Assembly: GCA_022702545.1 (NCBI GenBank) | Contig: JAHRBC010000002.1 | Location: 496,001-560,000 of the forward strand | From: Phycomyces nitens | Taxonomy: Eukaryota > Mucoromycota > Mucoromycetes > Mucorales > Phycomycetaceae | Length of the DNA stretch: 64,000 bases | Direction of reading: 5' to 3' | Part shown: piece by piece, positions 1 through 11,890 of the stretch | Position numbering within the stretch: position 1 is the stretch's first letter | Layout of the letters: each line of letters begins with the position of its first letter | The notes under the pieces: model-generated | What the model was told of the DNA's origin: nothing | Databases searched by the model: none | The model's input: only the letters and a program-made list of their open reading frames with translations | Program-made: the position numbers and the translations under genes

Positions 1-848
1 ACAAGGCAGGAAGATCAACATCAGTGTTGGGCAGGTTGACACCCTTGTGAGAGCAGAGTTTGCCGTTGTTAATTGCGCGGACACGGAGCGAGTCTTCTTC
101 AATCTCCAAGACCTCAAAAGAAAGGACACCGTCATCAACATAGATGATTCTTCCGACCTCGATAACCTTTGGGAGATTCTTGTAGTCAATGTACATGACT
201 TCTCCGTCACAGATATCTTGGTACTCCTCGTTGACACTAAAGGTCATTTCGTGACCAGCAGAGATGGGGACCTGGATTTAATCACGGATTTTGTTAGTCA
301 AATGCGATCCAGATAATGGTATATTCCATATTACCTCTTCACCATCTCTCATGTTACCCGTACGGATTTCAGGACCCTTGTTGTCCAAAGCGATGGCGAC
401 AGGGCGGCCGGGGTACACTATAGAGCATCTCCGATTAGTCTAGTTTTTGTGTTACAGAGAAAGACCAACATACATTCGAAACTGGTGCGAGTGTTATCAA
501 TCACAGATTGATGGTACTGAAATATACGCGTTAGATAAGTAGACCTTTGTAAAGACGCGCTGACATCCAAGCACAAGATGCGAGATAGCTTGAGCCCCAT
601 ACCTCATAGGAACCATGAGAAAAGTTCATGCGGACAACGTTGAGACCAGCATTGCGAAGCTCGGTAATCATTTCAACGCTGTTGGTGTTTGGGCCTGTTG
701 GGACATATGAGAACGCTGTCTAGACAAATGCCGTAACGTACCAATGGTGCCAATAATGCTGGACTTTCTGCCGGCAGTGGGCTCGATATCGACATCCATC
801 TCAGAGATCCACTGGACCTTGGAGGAAACTTCGGGAACGGCGCGAGTC
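1..848 (-). CDS. pyruvate kinase, 5' part (continues beyond window start)
   Basis: Pyruvate kinase converts phosphoenolpyruvate and ADP to pyruvate and ATP in the last step of cytosolic glycolysis. Seen: five exons on the minus strand, at 848-742, 694-603, 516-474, 417-335 and 271 to the window edge, joined by four GT-AG introns of 47, 86, 56 and 63 nt. Splicing is in frame throughout. Family signatures follow in order: [12 protein letters not shown] and [12 protein letters not shown] near the N-terminus, then [18 protein letters not shown], then [12 protein letters not shown], then the start of the B domain ([11 protein letters not shown], with YIDYKNLPK further on). The ATG at 848 gives the usual short fungal N-terminus. 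About 200 of roughly 500 residues are visible and all are open. It is the only clear host protein gene here and probably a conserved housekeeping copy. Very sure of identity. Confidence 0.97.
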
Positions 849-938
849 ATGATATGTGTAGAGTAGGAGTAGAGGACAGAAAAAAAAAGACGATCCACTT
901 TAAGTTGTTCATTGCAGAATACTTGTTATTTATATATT
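849..938 (-). promoter_or_regulatory. pyruvate kinase promoter-proximal region
   Basis: Immediately upstream of the ATG on the minus strand is a pyrimidine-rich tract (a run of T followed by CT-rich sequence, about 851-890). A TATATAAATA motif lies at about 926-936, some 80 bp upstream of the start. A TATA box followed by a CT block is common at highly expressed fungal glycolytic genes. The assignment is inferred from position and motif only. Confidence 0.45.
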
Positions 939-939
939 A

Positions 940-3359
940 AACGGCTGTAGAGTGTGTAACTGCTACTGTTTTGTGGACTCCTATTTAGGCATTCGGTGCA
1001 TAAACTATTGGGGCAAAGGTGTCAAAGTATTACAGGGTTCATCAAGATGTATTTTATGTAAAATGTCATTCGTTTTTTCTTAAATATGGTTATTCTGAAT
1101 CCATACAATAAGATTTGCAGCCGATTGACACCTGAAATAAGTGTTGAAAGATTAAAAAGATATATATTGAAATCAATTGCTTCGTTAAAGAGTACCCCGT
1201 CCATACTAAGCTTTTAGTCTTTTGAGTGCATAAAACCTTGTGTGTCCAGCTCATCCACGCTTTAGTTTTGCTTGGTGCTTTCGAGAGAAAACCTATTGTT
1301 ATGATCTTTTACCAACAGAAAATGAGCCATTGTCGGTATGCTGCTACATCTGGAAAGAACTATATGATAAGATAGGAAAACCATGGCACCATCTTGACGA
1401 GCCCAAGACACATGGTTTCCCAGGCATTTTGGCCCGATTAAAATGAAGCATACGATTTCTTGTTCTGTGTGTAAAGCGTGGGTATGTTTCCTGGTTCATT
1501 TCGTCCTACCATCACTGTCCCTAAATAGGAACCAGTATCAACAAGTCCCATAATATACGCTGATCTCAACTGATTGTGCCATTTTAATAAAACATCAAGG
1601 CTCCACACACAATGGTAATAACTGAATAAAAGGTCCCGGGCTATTCTTACTCACCATTTACTCAATTGTTCAAGCATCGAGTACAAGAATAGCACCTAGC
1701 ACCTAGCACTCTGCCTTGCGTTTCTCAACAGAGCACAAGCACTCTCACAATGAGCCACAAGACCTTTTTGCTTTTACTGCACAAATAACCCAAAGCCCTT
1801 TTTTGTAAATCAATCCCAATCAAAGTATGTAAATATCATATTTATTGGTGACCCGCGCCAAAAAGTTGGTTCTGCCATTAATATGTCCGGTGTTCTGTGT
1901 CCGATGTCCGATGTTCTGTATCAGATTTCCGACCCGTGCATCTATGCCGGACATGACCTTGTCCAAGCACGATAAATTTCCATAGAGCTACGCACAGTTT
2001 TGATGTAGCGTTCAAAAACATGAATCTTTGATGAGAAATATCATGAGTAGAGCTTTTAATATTTATATACCCTATACATTATACGCCTAATATCTCCCAT
2101 TATTCTTGAGTTCATCTCTAAATCCCCCCTGATTTTTAATAGACGCCTTTTTTTTAAAAATGATAATTAAAACCTTGATTATTCCAAAGTTTGCAGTAAC
2201 TGCTCATCCAAGACCTTTACGATGCTCGATCTCCTGATCTGGTGTGCCCTTTCCCATCATAGTTTATATCCACATCTATTACAAGTGGTGCTATCCGCAT
2301 TAAAAATAAAACTTTTCTCAAAGATCTTTGTACTAGGGATAGAACGAATTTAATATAGCATAGTTCCTGATCCATATAGTGTTGATGGTCATTTAATGCG
2401 ACTAATCTTCCGCTCTAAAACTAACCCTAAACCATAAGCCTACACCACCACCCTGCCGTTGATATTGTATGCCTATATTGATACATTCATCCAGCGTTTC
2501 AGAACACGCATTTGACACAATTATTATAACCAAGCAAAAACGTGATTCATCTAACCAAACCATATTGTTGCCTTATTGTTTGACAAAGCCGCCTTTTAGC
2601 CAGCAATGTCTGACTCTTGTGTTTTTCAGTAGGACAGTTTATATGCTGGGTACAGTTTGAAATCAAGCTTTTTTTTATATTTAACATGGGCGATAATGGC
2701 GACTCTACACGTATTAACATGCATTTATCACTCGAGCCGTTTATATGATATATATATATATATATTGCTGCGCAACTCTTTCATTTTTATGATCTTGTTT
2801 TTTTTTCTGTTGGATTTCAAAATTACAATCTCGCCAAGGAATATTCATATGGTCTGATGCGTTTATTGATGAGAAATTCTTGATACACTTTGTTGTATTT
2901 GTGTGTGTTATGGAAATGGGCGATAGTTACTTTGAGACTTTTTTGTTGCGTTTGAAAAAAAAATATTAATTACCTTGCTAAACTGTCTAGTTTCTATGAG
3001 CATTTACAATTATTGAGATATATCTAGGCACTCTGAATATTTTTCATCGCAATTTCTATAGTGACGATCTGATAAAATACTTCTTGACAATGTTCAATAG
3101 TGGATCAAGTATATTGGCTTTGTTGCAAGTAGGACTTTGTGTATCATTGTTTAGGTCAAACTCGGTCTGTTCCAGATACCTGGGTTCGTATAAACTCAGA
3201 TAAAAAAATGTTTGGACCTCTGAGAATATTTTTTTAAAAGATATGCTTAAATTTATTCAACATAAAACCTCTCAACAGTGATGATAGTTAGAGCATCCAA
3301 ACTTGAGCCGTAAAGAAATATGAATATCAAGTATTCATTTATTTAAAAAAAATAAGAAA
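940..3359. other. AT-rich intergenic spacer
   Basis: No convincing gene is seen on either strand. Open frames are short and lack recognisable motifs or splice structure. There are homopolymer runs, a short TA microsatellite near 2,748-2,764 and a short direct repetition around 1,885-1,915. The stretch separates the pyruvate kinase promoter from the transposon block and may hold decayed element sequence that I cannot identify. Confidence 0.5.
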
Positions 3360-3782
3360 CTAGTATTTAGTATGACTGCCTTTAGCATCAATCACTGCTT
3401 GGCATGGACTCTGCATACTCCCCACTAAACGTGAAGCAAGTTCATTGCCCAGTATCTTACATTGCCATTGTATTTCAACCTTCAAATCGACCATATTTTG
3501 GATACCAGCCCTTAATTCACTCATCTCTACCTCGAGGGCCCACCAAACGTGCTCAATGGGATTTAAATCAGGACTTTGAGCAGGACAGTACTCAAAGCCC
3601 TTGATTGCATGGCCCTCTTTCCACTACTTTGCATAGGAGCCAGTATGGCAGCTTGCGCCGTCTTCTTGGAATATAAACTCCTTATCCTGTTCCTCTGATA
3701 GATTTTTGACCCAGGAAAGGAAGTTCTGAACCAATGTGCTGACATATTCGTCTTGGTTTACATTGACTTCAAGGAAGACCGC
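3360..3782 (-). pseudogene. Tc1/mariner transposase, C-terminal remnant (mariner C)
   Basis: Reading down from 3,782 the minus strand encodes a Tc1-type DDE transposase C-terminus. It contains a FIFQEDGASCH block with the second catalytic Asp, then CPAQSPDLNPIEHVWW with the catalytic Glu, and ends with SHTKY and a stop at 3,360. An in-frame TAG follows GSYAK. The N-terminal half is missing because the frame stops at 3,783, where a CACTA-like terminus (CACTGCAAAAAT) begins. I could not recognise the missing half beyond the far end of that element at 53,286. The remnant is therefore truncated and carries a nonsense codon. It belongs to a different mariner lineage from the pair at 8.3-11.9 kb, whose motifs read FDNALIHN and PWSPFLNPIEEFF. 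Confidence 0.8.
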
Positions 3783-3814
3783 CACTGCAAAAATGACCCC
3801 AATTTTCATATGTG
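3783..3814 (+). repeat. CACTA-4 left terminal inverted repeat
   Basis: It starts CACTGCAAAAATGACCCC and ends CATATGTG. The inverse at 53,254-53,285 differs at about 4 of 32 positions. The first 12 bases are identical to both ends of CACTA-3. Confidence 0.75.
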
Positions 3815-4052
3815 AAATAAAGTGTGATTCTGATGAATAGTGACAGTAAAACCTGGGCTCCGATGAAAATTTATCTGAGCTATAGATAGATGGGCACATA
3901 TAGAATGAATTGTTTCTTTCAACTGACAGAATAGTCTGTGCGTGGACAATGGTTCTGTGGAATAGTGCGACTATTTTTCCGGTTCGGACTGAGCAGCCTG
4001 TCCGTAGGAAGAAACGTGGGTTTCGCCCAAATCACTAGATTGTTGTACCACC

Positions 4053-4431
4053 TGTGAGGAGTGGGATATGAAATAGGGTCACGGACCAACTTAATAAAAA
4101 CAAGTTCTTTCTCGTTGTTTATTTTGGAGGGTGTCTTGCATAGAGCCCTAGATTGACAGTGAGACGCATAGAGCTACCCCGATACTGGATTTTGATAAGA
4201 AAGCTATACCTGTTCCGAGTAACCAGAACGTTGTCTTTTCCCTTCTGCACTCTGAGAAGATTCAGCATACCAACCTCACTCCGCCTCATCACGACTACGA
4301 CGAGCTCAATTGCGCCCTCCCTCCGCAACCAGTAGCCAAGGACCCTCTACAATCTCTCTGTTCTTGAGTCGGAAACCCCCTATTCCATCACTCTCGAACC
4401 TGTTACTCCTTGATCCCAGCCCAATATTACA
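4053..4431 (-). repeat. possible LTR relic
   Basis: This 379-bp block is less AT-rich than its surroundings and is bounded by TG and CA (TGTGAGGAG at the left, ATATTACA at the right). On the minus strand it ends CTCCTCACA and is followed by GGTGGTACAACAATC, which could be a primer-binding site and leader. No second copy and no matching target duplication are seen, so this may be an isolated LTR fragment or something else. Confidence 0.3.
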
Positions 4432-5399
4432 GTTCCTTTAATTAACATGAACCCAGAAAACTCAATTAGGATCAATATTTTTTTACATTTCCGATTGTGA
4501 TCAGTCTATTTCTATTTAAAAGACAGTGTTTTGGAAAGGTCTTTCGTCTGTTGGCAGTGTGGAGTGTCACTGCCTGCCACTGTATGGCAGTTTCTATTGG
4601 ATATCATATTATGTATTCTATTGATATTTCTTGATATAATTGTCCAGAACCATTTTCGCGAGCTTCTTTAAAAGAACAATTTATAGGAAATAGTTTACAA
4701 AAAAAAATATTTGATAAAAAAAAAAACATTTATTTTCTAGTTGGATTACCTAGTTCTCTGTTCAAACCATGGGCTATTCATATATTAACATTATGGATTA
4801 CCTTTTATAAATTCAGTTGAAATGAGCAAAAACAATTTAGAGAAATTGATTATGAAACAGGGATACTACTTGGATATATTATATGAATCTTTGTACTGAA
4901 AGCAAAACATTGATTAGTTTTATATATTATGTATTTTTCTATTAGAAAGAGAAAAACTTACTTGTGACAGATTTGGTATACTTGATTCAGAATTACAAAC
5001 AGCAAGGGTGTTAATAATGTATTATGAATAGAGAATATAACAGAGAAGTTCTACTTACATGTAATACCCTTGCCAAAATTATGATTAATACTTAAATATA
5101 ATATTGCAAGATCTATGAGAGTGAACTAACAGAACGCGAGTTTTTATATATAAGAGGTTATAGTATTATTGTTTTTTTTTGTAAGGAGCCAAAGGTTCTG
5201 CTTTATTGGGTGAGGCTTTACACTTAAAATGGGGACCATCGTTTCCAGCTTTTTGAGATCAGGTGACCTCATTCTGCTTTTCCTATTTTATAATTTCTAT
5301 TTGATTCCTATAACTACCAAATAACCAATAGTTAATTATCCCTGCCCTTCTTCCTTATTATTATAATTTACCTAACCTCATAACTTAACCAACGATTAC
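4432..5399. other. AT-rich sequence without recognisable genes
   Basis: Very AT-rich, with long A and T runs and no open frame having recognisable motifs. It is compatible with CACTA subterminal sequence (compare 21.9-23.6 kb) or LTR sequence of gypsy-1. I see nothing definite. Confidence 0.4.
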
Positions 5400-7988
5400 C
5401 TTTTGGTACAAAATTAACACATATTTTGAAGTATTTGGTAGAATAGAGATATTAAAAGGGTCGATAGAAAATAAAGTGAGACTTTGACGTGTGGTTTTTA
5501 ATGAGAGATTTTGAATAGTGTTTTTTAGACAAGTAGTTTAGAATGATATTTTCTATCTCTTTTATATCTTCTTATGGATAAACTATCTTTCTGTTATTCC
5601 TGCATCTTCCTGTTCTCTTCCGAGAGGACTTCTTTACTACATTGTCTGCTTTGATTTAGGGAAGTGCATTGGCTCTTGTCATTATCAGCGTTAGTGATGC
5701 TTCCGATATATGACTGCATTTATATGCCCTGACTCTTTATTTCTAAGTCAGGTTTCCTGGAACCTTGATATTGCAAATACGACATTACCTCCCTCCAGAT
5801 TGACTTTAGTCTAGCGATTTGTTTAAATGCGCATACGTTTGTTATGCTGCATTGTATTTGCTGATCTGGTTTGATATTTACGCTTTTTGCGTATTACAGG
5901 GGTTTCAGTTCATGTGGCCTTAGCAGGGCGACCAACCTTTCTTTTTGGTTTAGGAGGACGTCCTCTGCGTTTGGGAGTTATTTGGTTTGCATTATTTATT
6001 GTGGACTTTGGAGGGCGCCCTCTTTTTTGTGGCATTGTAGTGCTCCTCTCATTTGTAGTTGTTTCTTGTTTTTCTCTTCGGATCCAGTAATTTTGAATGG
6101 TCTTTAGATCCGTGAATTTATCAGGTGTTAACCATTCATCTTCTTCAGAGTTTCTTCCTTTCTATCTTACTAGGTATTCTCTTTTACCTGCATTGCCTCT
6201 ATGATTGATGATGGCTTGGACTTCTGCGAGTTCATCTTCAAGCGCTGTTTCATCTATTGATATTATTTTAAGGTCTGATGGTGGATAATCTTTTGGCATG
6301 AGTGCTCCAGTTTCGTCTTGAAGAACATAAGGTCCTCCTTGTGTTTGACGTATTACTGTATATGGCCCTTGGTAAGCTGGTGCCAACTTGCTACTCCTTG
6401 TAGGCAATCTTATCATCACATAACTGCCATTTCTTATTTTTGCTATTGTATGGCTTTTGTCAAATTTTTCTTTTTGTGTTTTTGTGATAAGATCTGTCCT
6501 ATCTTTTATGGCGGGAAAGACTATCTCTGCCATGTGGTCAGTTCTTTTAGTAGTTCTTCATTTGTCATTGGTTTTGTTGGAATTGATCCTGGTTCATTGT
6601 AATCTTTGAACGCATTGATATTTCTTGCGAACATAAGTTAGAACTGTGCTGTGTTCAGTCTTTTTGATATTTTGTTATTTATTGCGAGTTGAGATGCTGG
6701 TAGGTAATGACCCCAATCCTTACCAGTTCCTTCAACTACTTTCCTTATGACTTGGATTGAAGTTTGCACCCATCTTTCCGCTACGCCGTTAGCTCTAGGG
6801 TGATATGGTGTTACTAGTCTGTGATCTATTCCTGAGCTCTCCATGATCTTTGTCATTAGCTCATTTTTGAATTCAGTACCATTATCTGATTGTATTATTC
6901 TTGGATACCCGAAGTCTCCAAATATTTGTACTAGGGTTCTTGCTATTGTATCAGATTGTTTGTTTGGTATCGCTCTTAGTATGCAGAATCTTGTGCATAC
7001 ATCTACCATGACAAAGAGGTACACATTTCCATTGTCCGTTGGTGTCAATGGTCCTGCTAAGTCAATTGCCTAGTGGTCGCCTGGTATGTACGCATGTATG
7101 GGTCTAAGTGGATTGTACCCTTTTCTTGTGATGTTATATTTCTGGCAGGCTGCACACTCTTTTATACATTCCAATACATTTTGGGTTATATTTGTCCAGT
7201 GCATCCCATTCTTGTGGGTAAGTTCAACAATATGTTCTGCTCCGAAGTGTCCAAAGAGATGTGCATCTTGTATTATTTTCTTGTGCTCTTCTTCTGGTGA
7301 AGTCATGTAGTCTAGTGTCATTTTTTGTACTGCTACTTTGAATATTTATTTATTTGTATTTTTAGCTTAGTATGCTATTTGTTTGAACTTTGGATCTTGC
7401 ATGCGCTCTTTATGTTCTTTTGATGTCCTACTTGCCTCATTACCTCCCTCCAGCGTATTTTCTACTGAGAAAAGGCGCGACAAAGCATCAGGCAATTTAT
7501 TGAGAATGCCTGGTATATGGAGTACATCAAAACTGTAGTCCAGAATTGTGTCTAACCGTTGGATCATCATTGGATTTGCTATTTTTTGCGTATGAATATA
7601 TGTTAAGGCTTTATGATCGGTATATAGGGTAAAATGATTTCCCCATAGGAATTTATGAAACTTCTTTAGTGCAAATATTACTGCGAGCAATTCGCGTTTG
7701 GTGGTAGAGTAGTTTTGTTCTGACTTTGATAGTGCTCTAGCCATAAATCCAATGTAACTTTTTCGTTCATTGATTGTTTGATACAGTACTGCGCCAATCC
7801 CTAGATTAGAAGCATCCGTTGCTACTAAGAAGGGTTGAGTCAAGTCTGGGTATTGCAAGGCAGGATTGCTTTGCAAGATGGCTTTTAGTTGTTCGAAGCA
7901 ACTTTGGTGTTTGTCAGTCCAGATTTTCTCAATATTATTGGCTGATCTTAGTGCATCTAATGGTCACTGGAAAAAGTATACGATTTTA
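5400..7988 (-). mobile_element. gypsy-1: 5'-truncated Ty3/gypsy chromovirus
   Basis: This is the 3' half of a Ty3/gypsy retrotransposon on the minus strand: RNase H, integrase, chromodomain, AT-hooks, then a polypurine tract (GGAGGGAGGTAA, minus strand) directly followed by TGTCGTATTTGC at 5,784. That junction is the inner boundary of a 3' LTR. The outer LTR end is not defined and 5,400 is approximate. The 5' half (gag, protease and most of the reverse transcriptase) is absent. The element stops at 7,988, where a small inverted-repeat element begins. The 5' LTR is not seen in the window. Confidence 0.8.
5910..7986 (-). pseudogene. gypsy-1 pol remnant: RNase H, integrase, chromodomain, AT-hooks
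   Basis: Domains in order on the minus strand: end of the RT connection (WTDKHQSCFEQLKAIL), RNase H with ATDASN, KREL, TDHKAL and LPDALSR, the integrase H2C2 finger (HLFGHFGAEH...CAACQ), and the integrase core with SDNGTEF and the Glu in NGVAERW. It ends with a chromodomain-like segment (KREYLVR, KGRNSEEDEW, ...YWIR) and three basic GRP AT-hook motifs (KRGRPPK, RRGRPPK, VGRPAK). Stops occur near 7,363, 7,070, 6,636 and 6,162. The stop at 7,070 replaces the Trp of an expected DHWAIDLAG block, and the one at 6,162-6,164 replaces the expected Trp of YLVRWKG. Chromodomains guide integrase to histone marks in chromoviruses; AT-hooks would add DNA contact. The gene is dead. Confidence 0.85.
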
Positions 7989-8061
7989 TGGTGGAGAAAT
8001 ATCTGTAGTATTAAAGTACCATCATCGATTTATTGTTATTTCAATCTATATTTCTCCACCA
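7989..8061. mobile_element. 73-bp miniature inverted-repeat element with TA duplication
   Basis: It starts TGGTGGAGAAATAT and ends with the exact inverse ATATTTCTCCACCA. TA flanks both sides (7,987-7,988 and 8,062-8,063), and the middle is about 45 bp of AT-rich sequence. A TA target duplication with terminal inverted repeats is the pattern of Tc1/mariner-derived MITEs. It lies exactly at the truncation point of gypsy-1. It is too small to code. Confidence 0.6.
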
Positions 8062-8063
8062 TA

Positions 8064-8299
8064 CAAATATGAATGATACTATAGGGAATAATGCCTGGTC
8101 TATCAGAGAAATAGATCTTTAGTTCCACTTTAAAAACCTTTGATACCCCCCAACTTTTCTGTTATTAAAGAGGTCTAGTTTATTATATATTTTGTGTCAA
8201 GTAAGCCTTGTTAATATCAGGGAAAACAAAGCATGGACAAGAGTATGGTGAGACTTTGTTTATTGAGAGAGAAAGAATTTGTGAATAAGATGAAGACTA
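8064..8299. other. short noncoding segment between MITE and mariner A
   Basis: No motif is recognised. It matches neither gypsy-1 nor the mariner ends and could be leftover CACTA-4 or gypsy-1 sequence. Confidence 0.3.
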
Positions 8300-9948
8300 C
8301 TGGTTTTTTACCAAATTTTGGCAGGCTGGTCAATATCAATTGTCAGTCATGGCAATATCAATTGTCAGTCTTGTCAATCTTTATTGGCAGATTTGTCAAT
8401 CTTATTGGTGCACTTTCCAATAATTATTACTGATGGTCATTTTTGATAAAGAAATCAAATGATATAAATTGTTACAAAATATATTTATTTACATCATGTC
8501 CTCTTGGGTCAGGCACTTTGGGAAGAATTCTAGACTATGTCAAATCCACCCTTGGCAATCTTCTTTAGTGATCATATCACAGGAAGAAGTTACTCTTGCC
8601 AAAAGATTGTCATGGTTCATGAGTCTGTGTTTCTTTACTCCATTTTTCAGCTTGCTGAAGAATTCCTCAATGGGGTTAAGGAACGGAGACCATAGGGGAA
8701 GGCGAACGGGAACATGCCCAGCAGCCCTTATCATTTGCTCTGCTAGGGTGTTGTGGATCAGTGCATTATCGAAGATAAAGTATTGTGTATCAAACGAATT
8801 AAGTCTTCGATAAAGTCATAGAAATTGTTGGCATTGTTTGATTCCATATAATTCTATGATCAATTAAAATATATTAAGCCATATAGAAAATGATATGTAA
8901 TATTTATACTTAAGCTTACATGTCGTGCCAATGACTCCACCCCTCTGTAACTGATCGCACCAAAAATGCTGATGTTCTTCCCTTTTGAACTTGTTGGGAC
9001 CTTAATCCTTGCAGGGGTGTTCTTTCTTGACCTAGATTGGGTCCGATTTATATGTAGGTTGAATCCAACCTCATCAACAAAGATATAGTTATGGTTGTAA
9101 TGTACAACTCCTTTGGAGACTATTTTTGTGATATACTCAAAGCGCATCTTCTTTATCTCATCATCATTCCTGCACATTCTGTATATTTCAGCCTTTTTTA
9201 ATGTGAAGTTAAGTTTCTCCACAATTTTTTTATGCATTGTAGAAACAGACAATGCTTCAGGGAAGTTCACAAGGAACTCTTCATGCAGCTTGTTTGACAA
9301 CTCTATGAGCATCAACTCGCCTCGTTCTTCAATAGCCTGCTCCAGATAGGCAAGGTGCTGCTCATTTATTCGGGAATGAACGGGTCTTCCTCTCTTCTTT
9401 AGGACAGGCATCCCACCAGGGCTGTCCTCGATTTGCTTGACTCATCTATGCATTGTTCTTTCAGGGATACCAATTGTTTTGGATGCCTCGCGGATGCTTT
9501 GGCCACAGTTGATATACAAATTCATGAAAATATCAAGAAGCTCTTGTGTGAGCTTCTTATATGTCTTTTTGGTTGACCTTTGTTGTGAACCTGTTAAATA
9601 TACATTAAGTAAATATAGCCAATCATTATAAGATATACTCAAAGAGAGATACACCTCATAAACTTTGATAATTTACCAGTGTTTATTTCAGGAGTGTTGA
9701 TTAACTCACTATTGTCTGTATTCGTGTTGCTCATTATTGATAATATTTTAATAAATAATTGATAGAAGAAAAATCTATAATGTTACTCTATATATACTGT
9801 TCTCTGGCTATCACAAGTATTTCAATAAAGAGATAACACAGTCAGGAATGCAATATAAACATCATTAAAAAGAGCATATAGTGCAAGTCTCTATAAATAT
9901 ATCTTTTTCAAAAATCATTTCAATATTTCAAATTAAATTCCCATAATA
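8300..9948 (-). mobile_element. mariner A: Tc1/mariner element missing its 5' terminus
   Basis: The left end begins CTGGTTTTTTACC directly after a TA. A terminal region of about 130 bp carries internal repeats of TCAATATCAATTGTCAGTC. The same region occurs at 9,951 and, inverted, at 11,890. The transposase runs on the minus strand. Its upstream region is interrupted at 9,948 by the left end of mariner B, about 215 bp above the start codon. Mariner B has about 480 bp there, so the 5' terminal repeat of A is gone. Confidence 0.8.
8489..9734 (-). pseudogene. mariner A transposase (broken)
   Basis: Three-exon Tc1/mariner-type transposase. Exon 1 starts at 9,734 (MSNTNTDNSELINTPEINT). Exon 2 holds a helix-turn-helix region with a GRPVHSRINEQH linker and a first catalytic block FVDEVGFNLHINRTQSRSRK. 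Exon 3 holds the second block FDNALIHN and WSPFLNPIEEFF. Damage: a TGA after RTMHR shared with mariner B; a 22-bp deletion near 8,788 relative to mariner B, which shifts the frame just before the second catalytic Asp; and a TGA after CQGWI, where mariner B reads TGC. The intron at 8,851-8,924 keeps GT-AG signals. It is a dead copy. Confidence 0.85.
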
Positions 9949-9950
9949 TA

Positions 9951-11890
9951 CTGGTTTTTTACCAAATTTTGGCAGGCTGGTCAATATCAATTGTCAGTCA
10001 TGTCAATATCAATTGTCAGTCATGTCAATCTTTATTGGCGGATTTGTCAATCTTATTGGCGCACTTTCTAATAGTTATTAGTAATGTAGAAAATAAGGAT
10101 ATAAAAATCAACCTATTCAGAAAACTTGCACTACTTTCGAGACCCAGATATTTATTGTTTTCATTCCTTGCCTTTCTAAAAGATGAAATTAGTACTTTTA
10201 ATTGAAAAGAGGATTTAATTTATTAAGTACTATGTTATATCAAATAAACCCCTTTCAATTTAAAAATAAGGGATTTATTTTGTTAATACTATGCTCTGTT
10301 TAATGATGTTTATATTGCATTCCTGACTGTGTTATCTCTTTATTGAAATACTTGTGATAGCCAGAGAACAGTATATATAGAGTAACATTATAGATTTTTC
10401 TTCTATCAATTATTTATTAAAATATTATCAACAATGAGCAACACAAACACAGACAATAGCGAGTTAATCAACACTCCTGAAATAAACACTGGTAAATTAT
10501 CAAAAGTTATGAGGTGTATCTCTCTTTGAGTATATCTTATAATGATTAGCTATATTTACTTAATGTATATTTAACAGGCTCACAACAAAGGTCAACCAAA
10601 AAGACATACAAGAAGCTCACACAAGAGCTTCTTGATATTTTCATGAATTCGTATGTCAACTGTGGCCAAAGCATCTGCGAGGCATCCAAAACAATTGGTA
10701 TCCCTGAAAGAACAATGCATAGATGAGTCAAGCAAATCGAGGACAGCCCTGGTGGGATGCCTGTCCTAAAGAAGAGAGGAAGACCCATTCATTCCCAAAT
10801 AAATGAGCAGCACCTTGGCTATCTGGAACAGACCATTGAAGAATGAGGCAAGTTGACGCTCATGGAGTTGTCAAACAAGCTACACAAAGAGTTCCCTGTG
10901 GACTTCTCTGAAGCATTGTCGGTTTCTACAATGCATAAAACAACTGTGGAGAAACTTCACTTCACGTTGAAAAAGGCAGAAATATACAGAATGCGCAGGA
11001 ACGATGATGAGGTGAAGCAGATGCGCTTCGACTATATTACAAAAATAATATCCGAAGGAGTTGTACATTACAACCAAAACTGTATCTTTGTTGATGAGAT
11101 TGGGTTCAACCTACACATAAATCGGACCCAATCTAGGTCAAGAAAGAACACCCCTGCAAGGATTAAGGTCCCAACAAGTTCAAAAGGGAAGAACATCAGC
11201 ATTTTTGGTGCGATCAGTTACAGAGGGGTGGAGTTGTTGGCATGACACGTAAGCTTAAGCATAAATATTACATATCATTTTCTATATGGCTTAATATATT
11301 TTAATTGATCATAGAATTATACAGAATCAAACAATGCCAACAATTTCTATGACTTTATCGAAGACTTAATTCGTTTGATACAACAACAAAACATAACTGA
11401 TATACAATACTTTATCTTCGATAATGCACTGATCCACAACACCCTAGCAGAGCAAATGATAAGAGCTGCTGGGCATGTTCCCATTCGCCTTCCCCCATGG
11501 TCTCCGTTCCTTAACCCCATTGAGGAATTCTTCAGCAAGCTGAAAAATGGAGTAAAGAAACACAGACTCATGAACCATGACAATCTTTTGGCAAGAGTAA
11601 CTTCTTCCTGTGATATGATCACTAAAGAAAATTGCCAAGGGTGGATTTGCCATAGTCTAGAATTCTTTCCAAAGTGCCTGACCCGAGAGGACATGATGTA
11701 AATAAATATATTTTGTAACAATTTATATCATTTGATTTCTTTATCAAAAATGACCATCAGTAATAATTATTGGAAAGTGCGCCAATAAGATTGACAAATC
11801 CGCCAATAAAGATTGACATGACTGACAATTGATATTGACATGACTGACAATTGATATTGACCAGCCTGCCAAAATTTGGTAAAAAACCAG
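9951..11890 (+). mobile_element. mariner B: Tc1/mariner element in inverted orientation to A
   Basis: Both ends are present (CTGGTTTTTTACC at 9,951 and its inverse ending 11,890), each next to a TA. Terminal repeats extend about 130 bp with internal TCAATATCAATTGTC repeats. Left flank is mariner A upstream sequence. Right flank is the gypsy-2 LTR missing exactly its first five bases (TGTGA). The two flanks are not halves of one target, so the element probably joins two formerly separate insertions. Confidence 0.85.
10434..11701 (+). pseudogene. mariner B transposase (broken)
   Basis: Same gene model as mariner A: ATG at 10,434, GT-AG introns near 10,492-10,578 and 11,252-11,312, stop at 11,699-11,701. 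Motifs are FVDEIGFNLHINRTQSR, IFDNALIHN and PPWSPFLNPIEEFFSKLK, with 33 residues between the second Asp and the first Glu of the last motif by my count. Three nonsense codons are seen: the TGA after RTMHR shared with A, and two TGA codons where mariner A has CGA (one in the EERGE region, one just before the second intron). Unlike A, the third exon is open. CGA-to-TGA changes suggest deamination at CpG. Confidence 0.85.

Noticed and set aside
1240..1446. 68-codon open frame in the spacer
   Set aside because: No motif, no homologue recognised, no splice or promoter context.
5871..6107. Plus-strand open frames over the gypsy-1 tail
   Set aside because: Antisense to the chromodomain and AT-hook coding strand.
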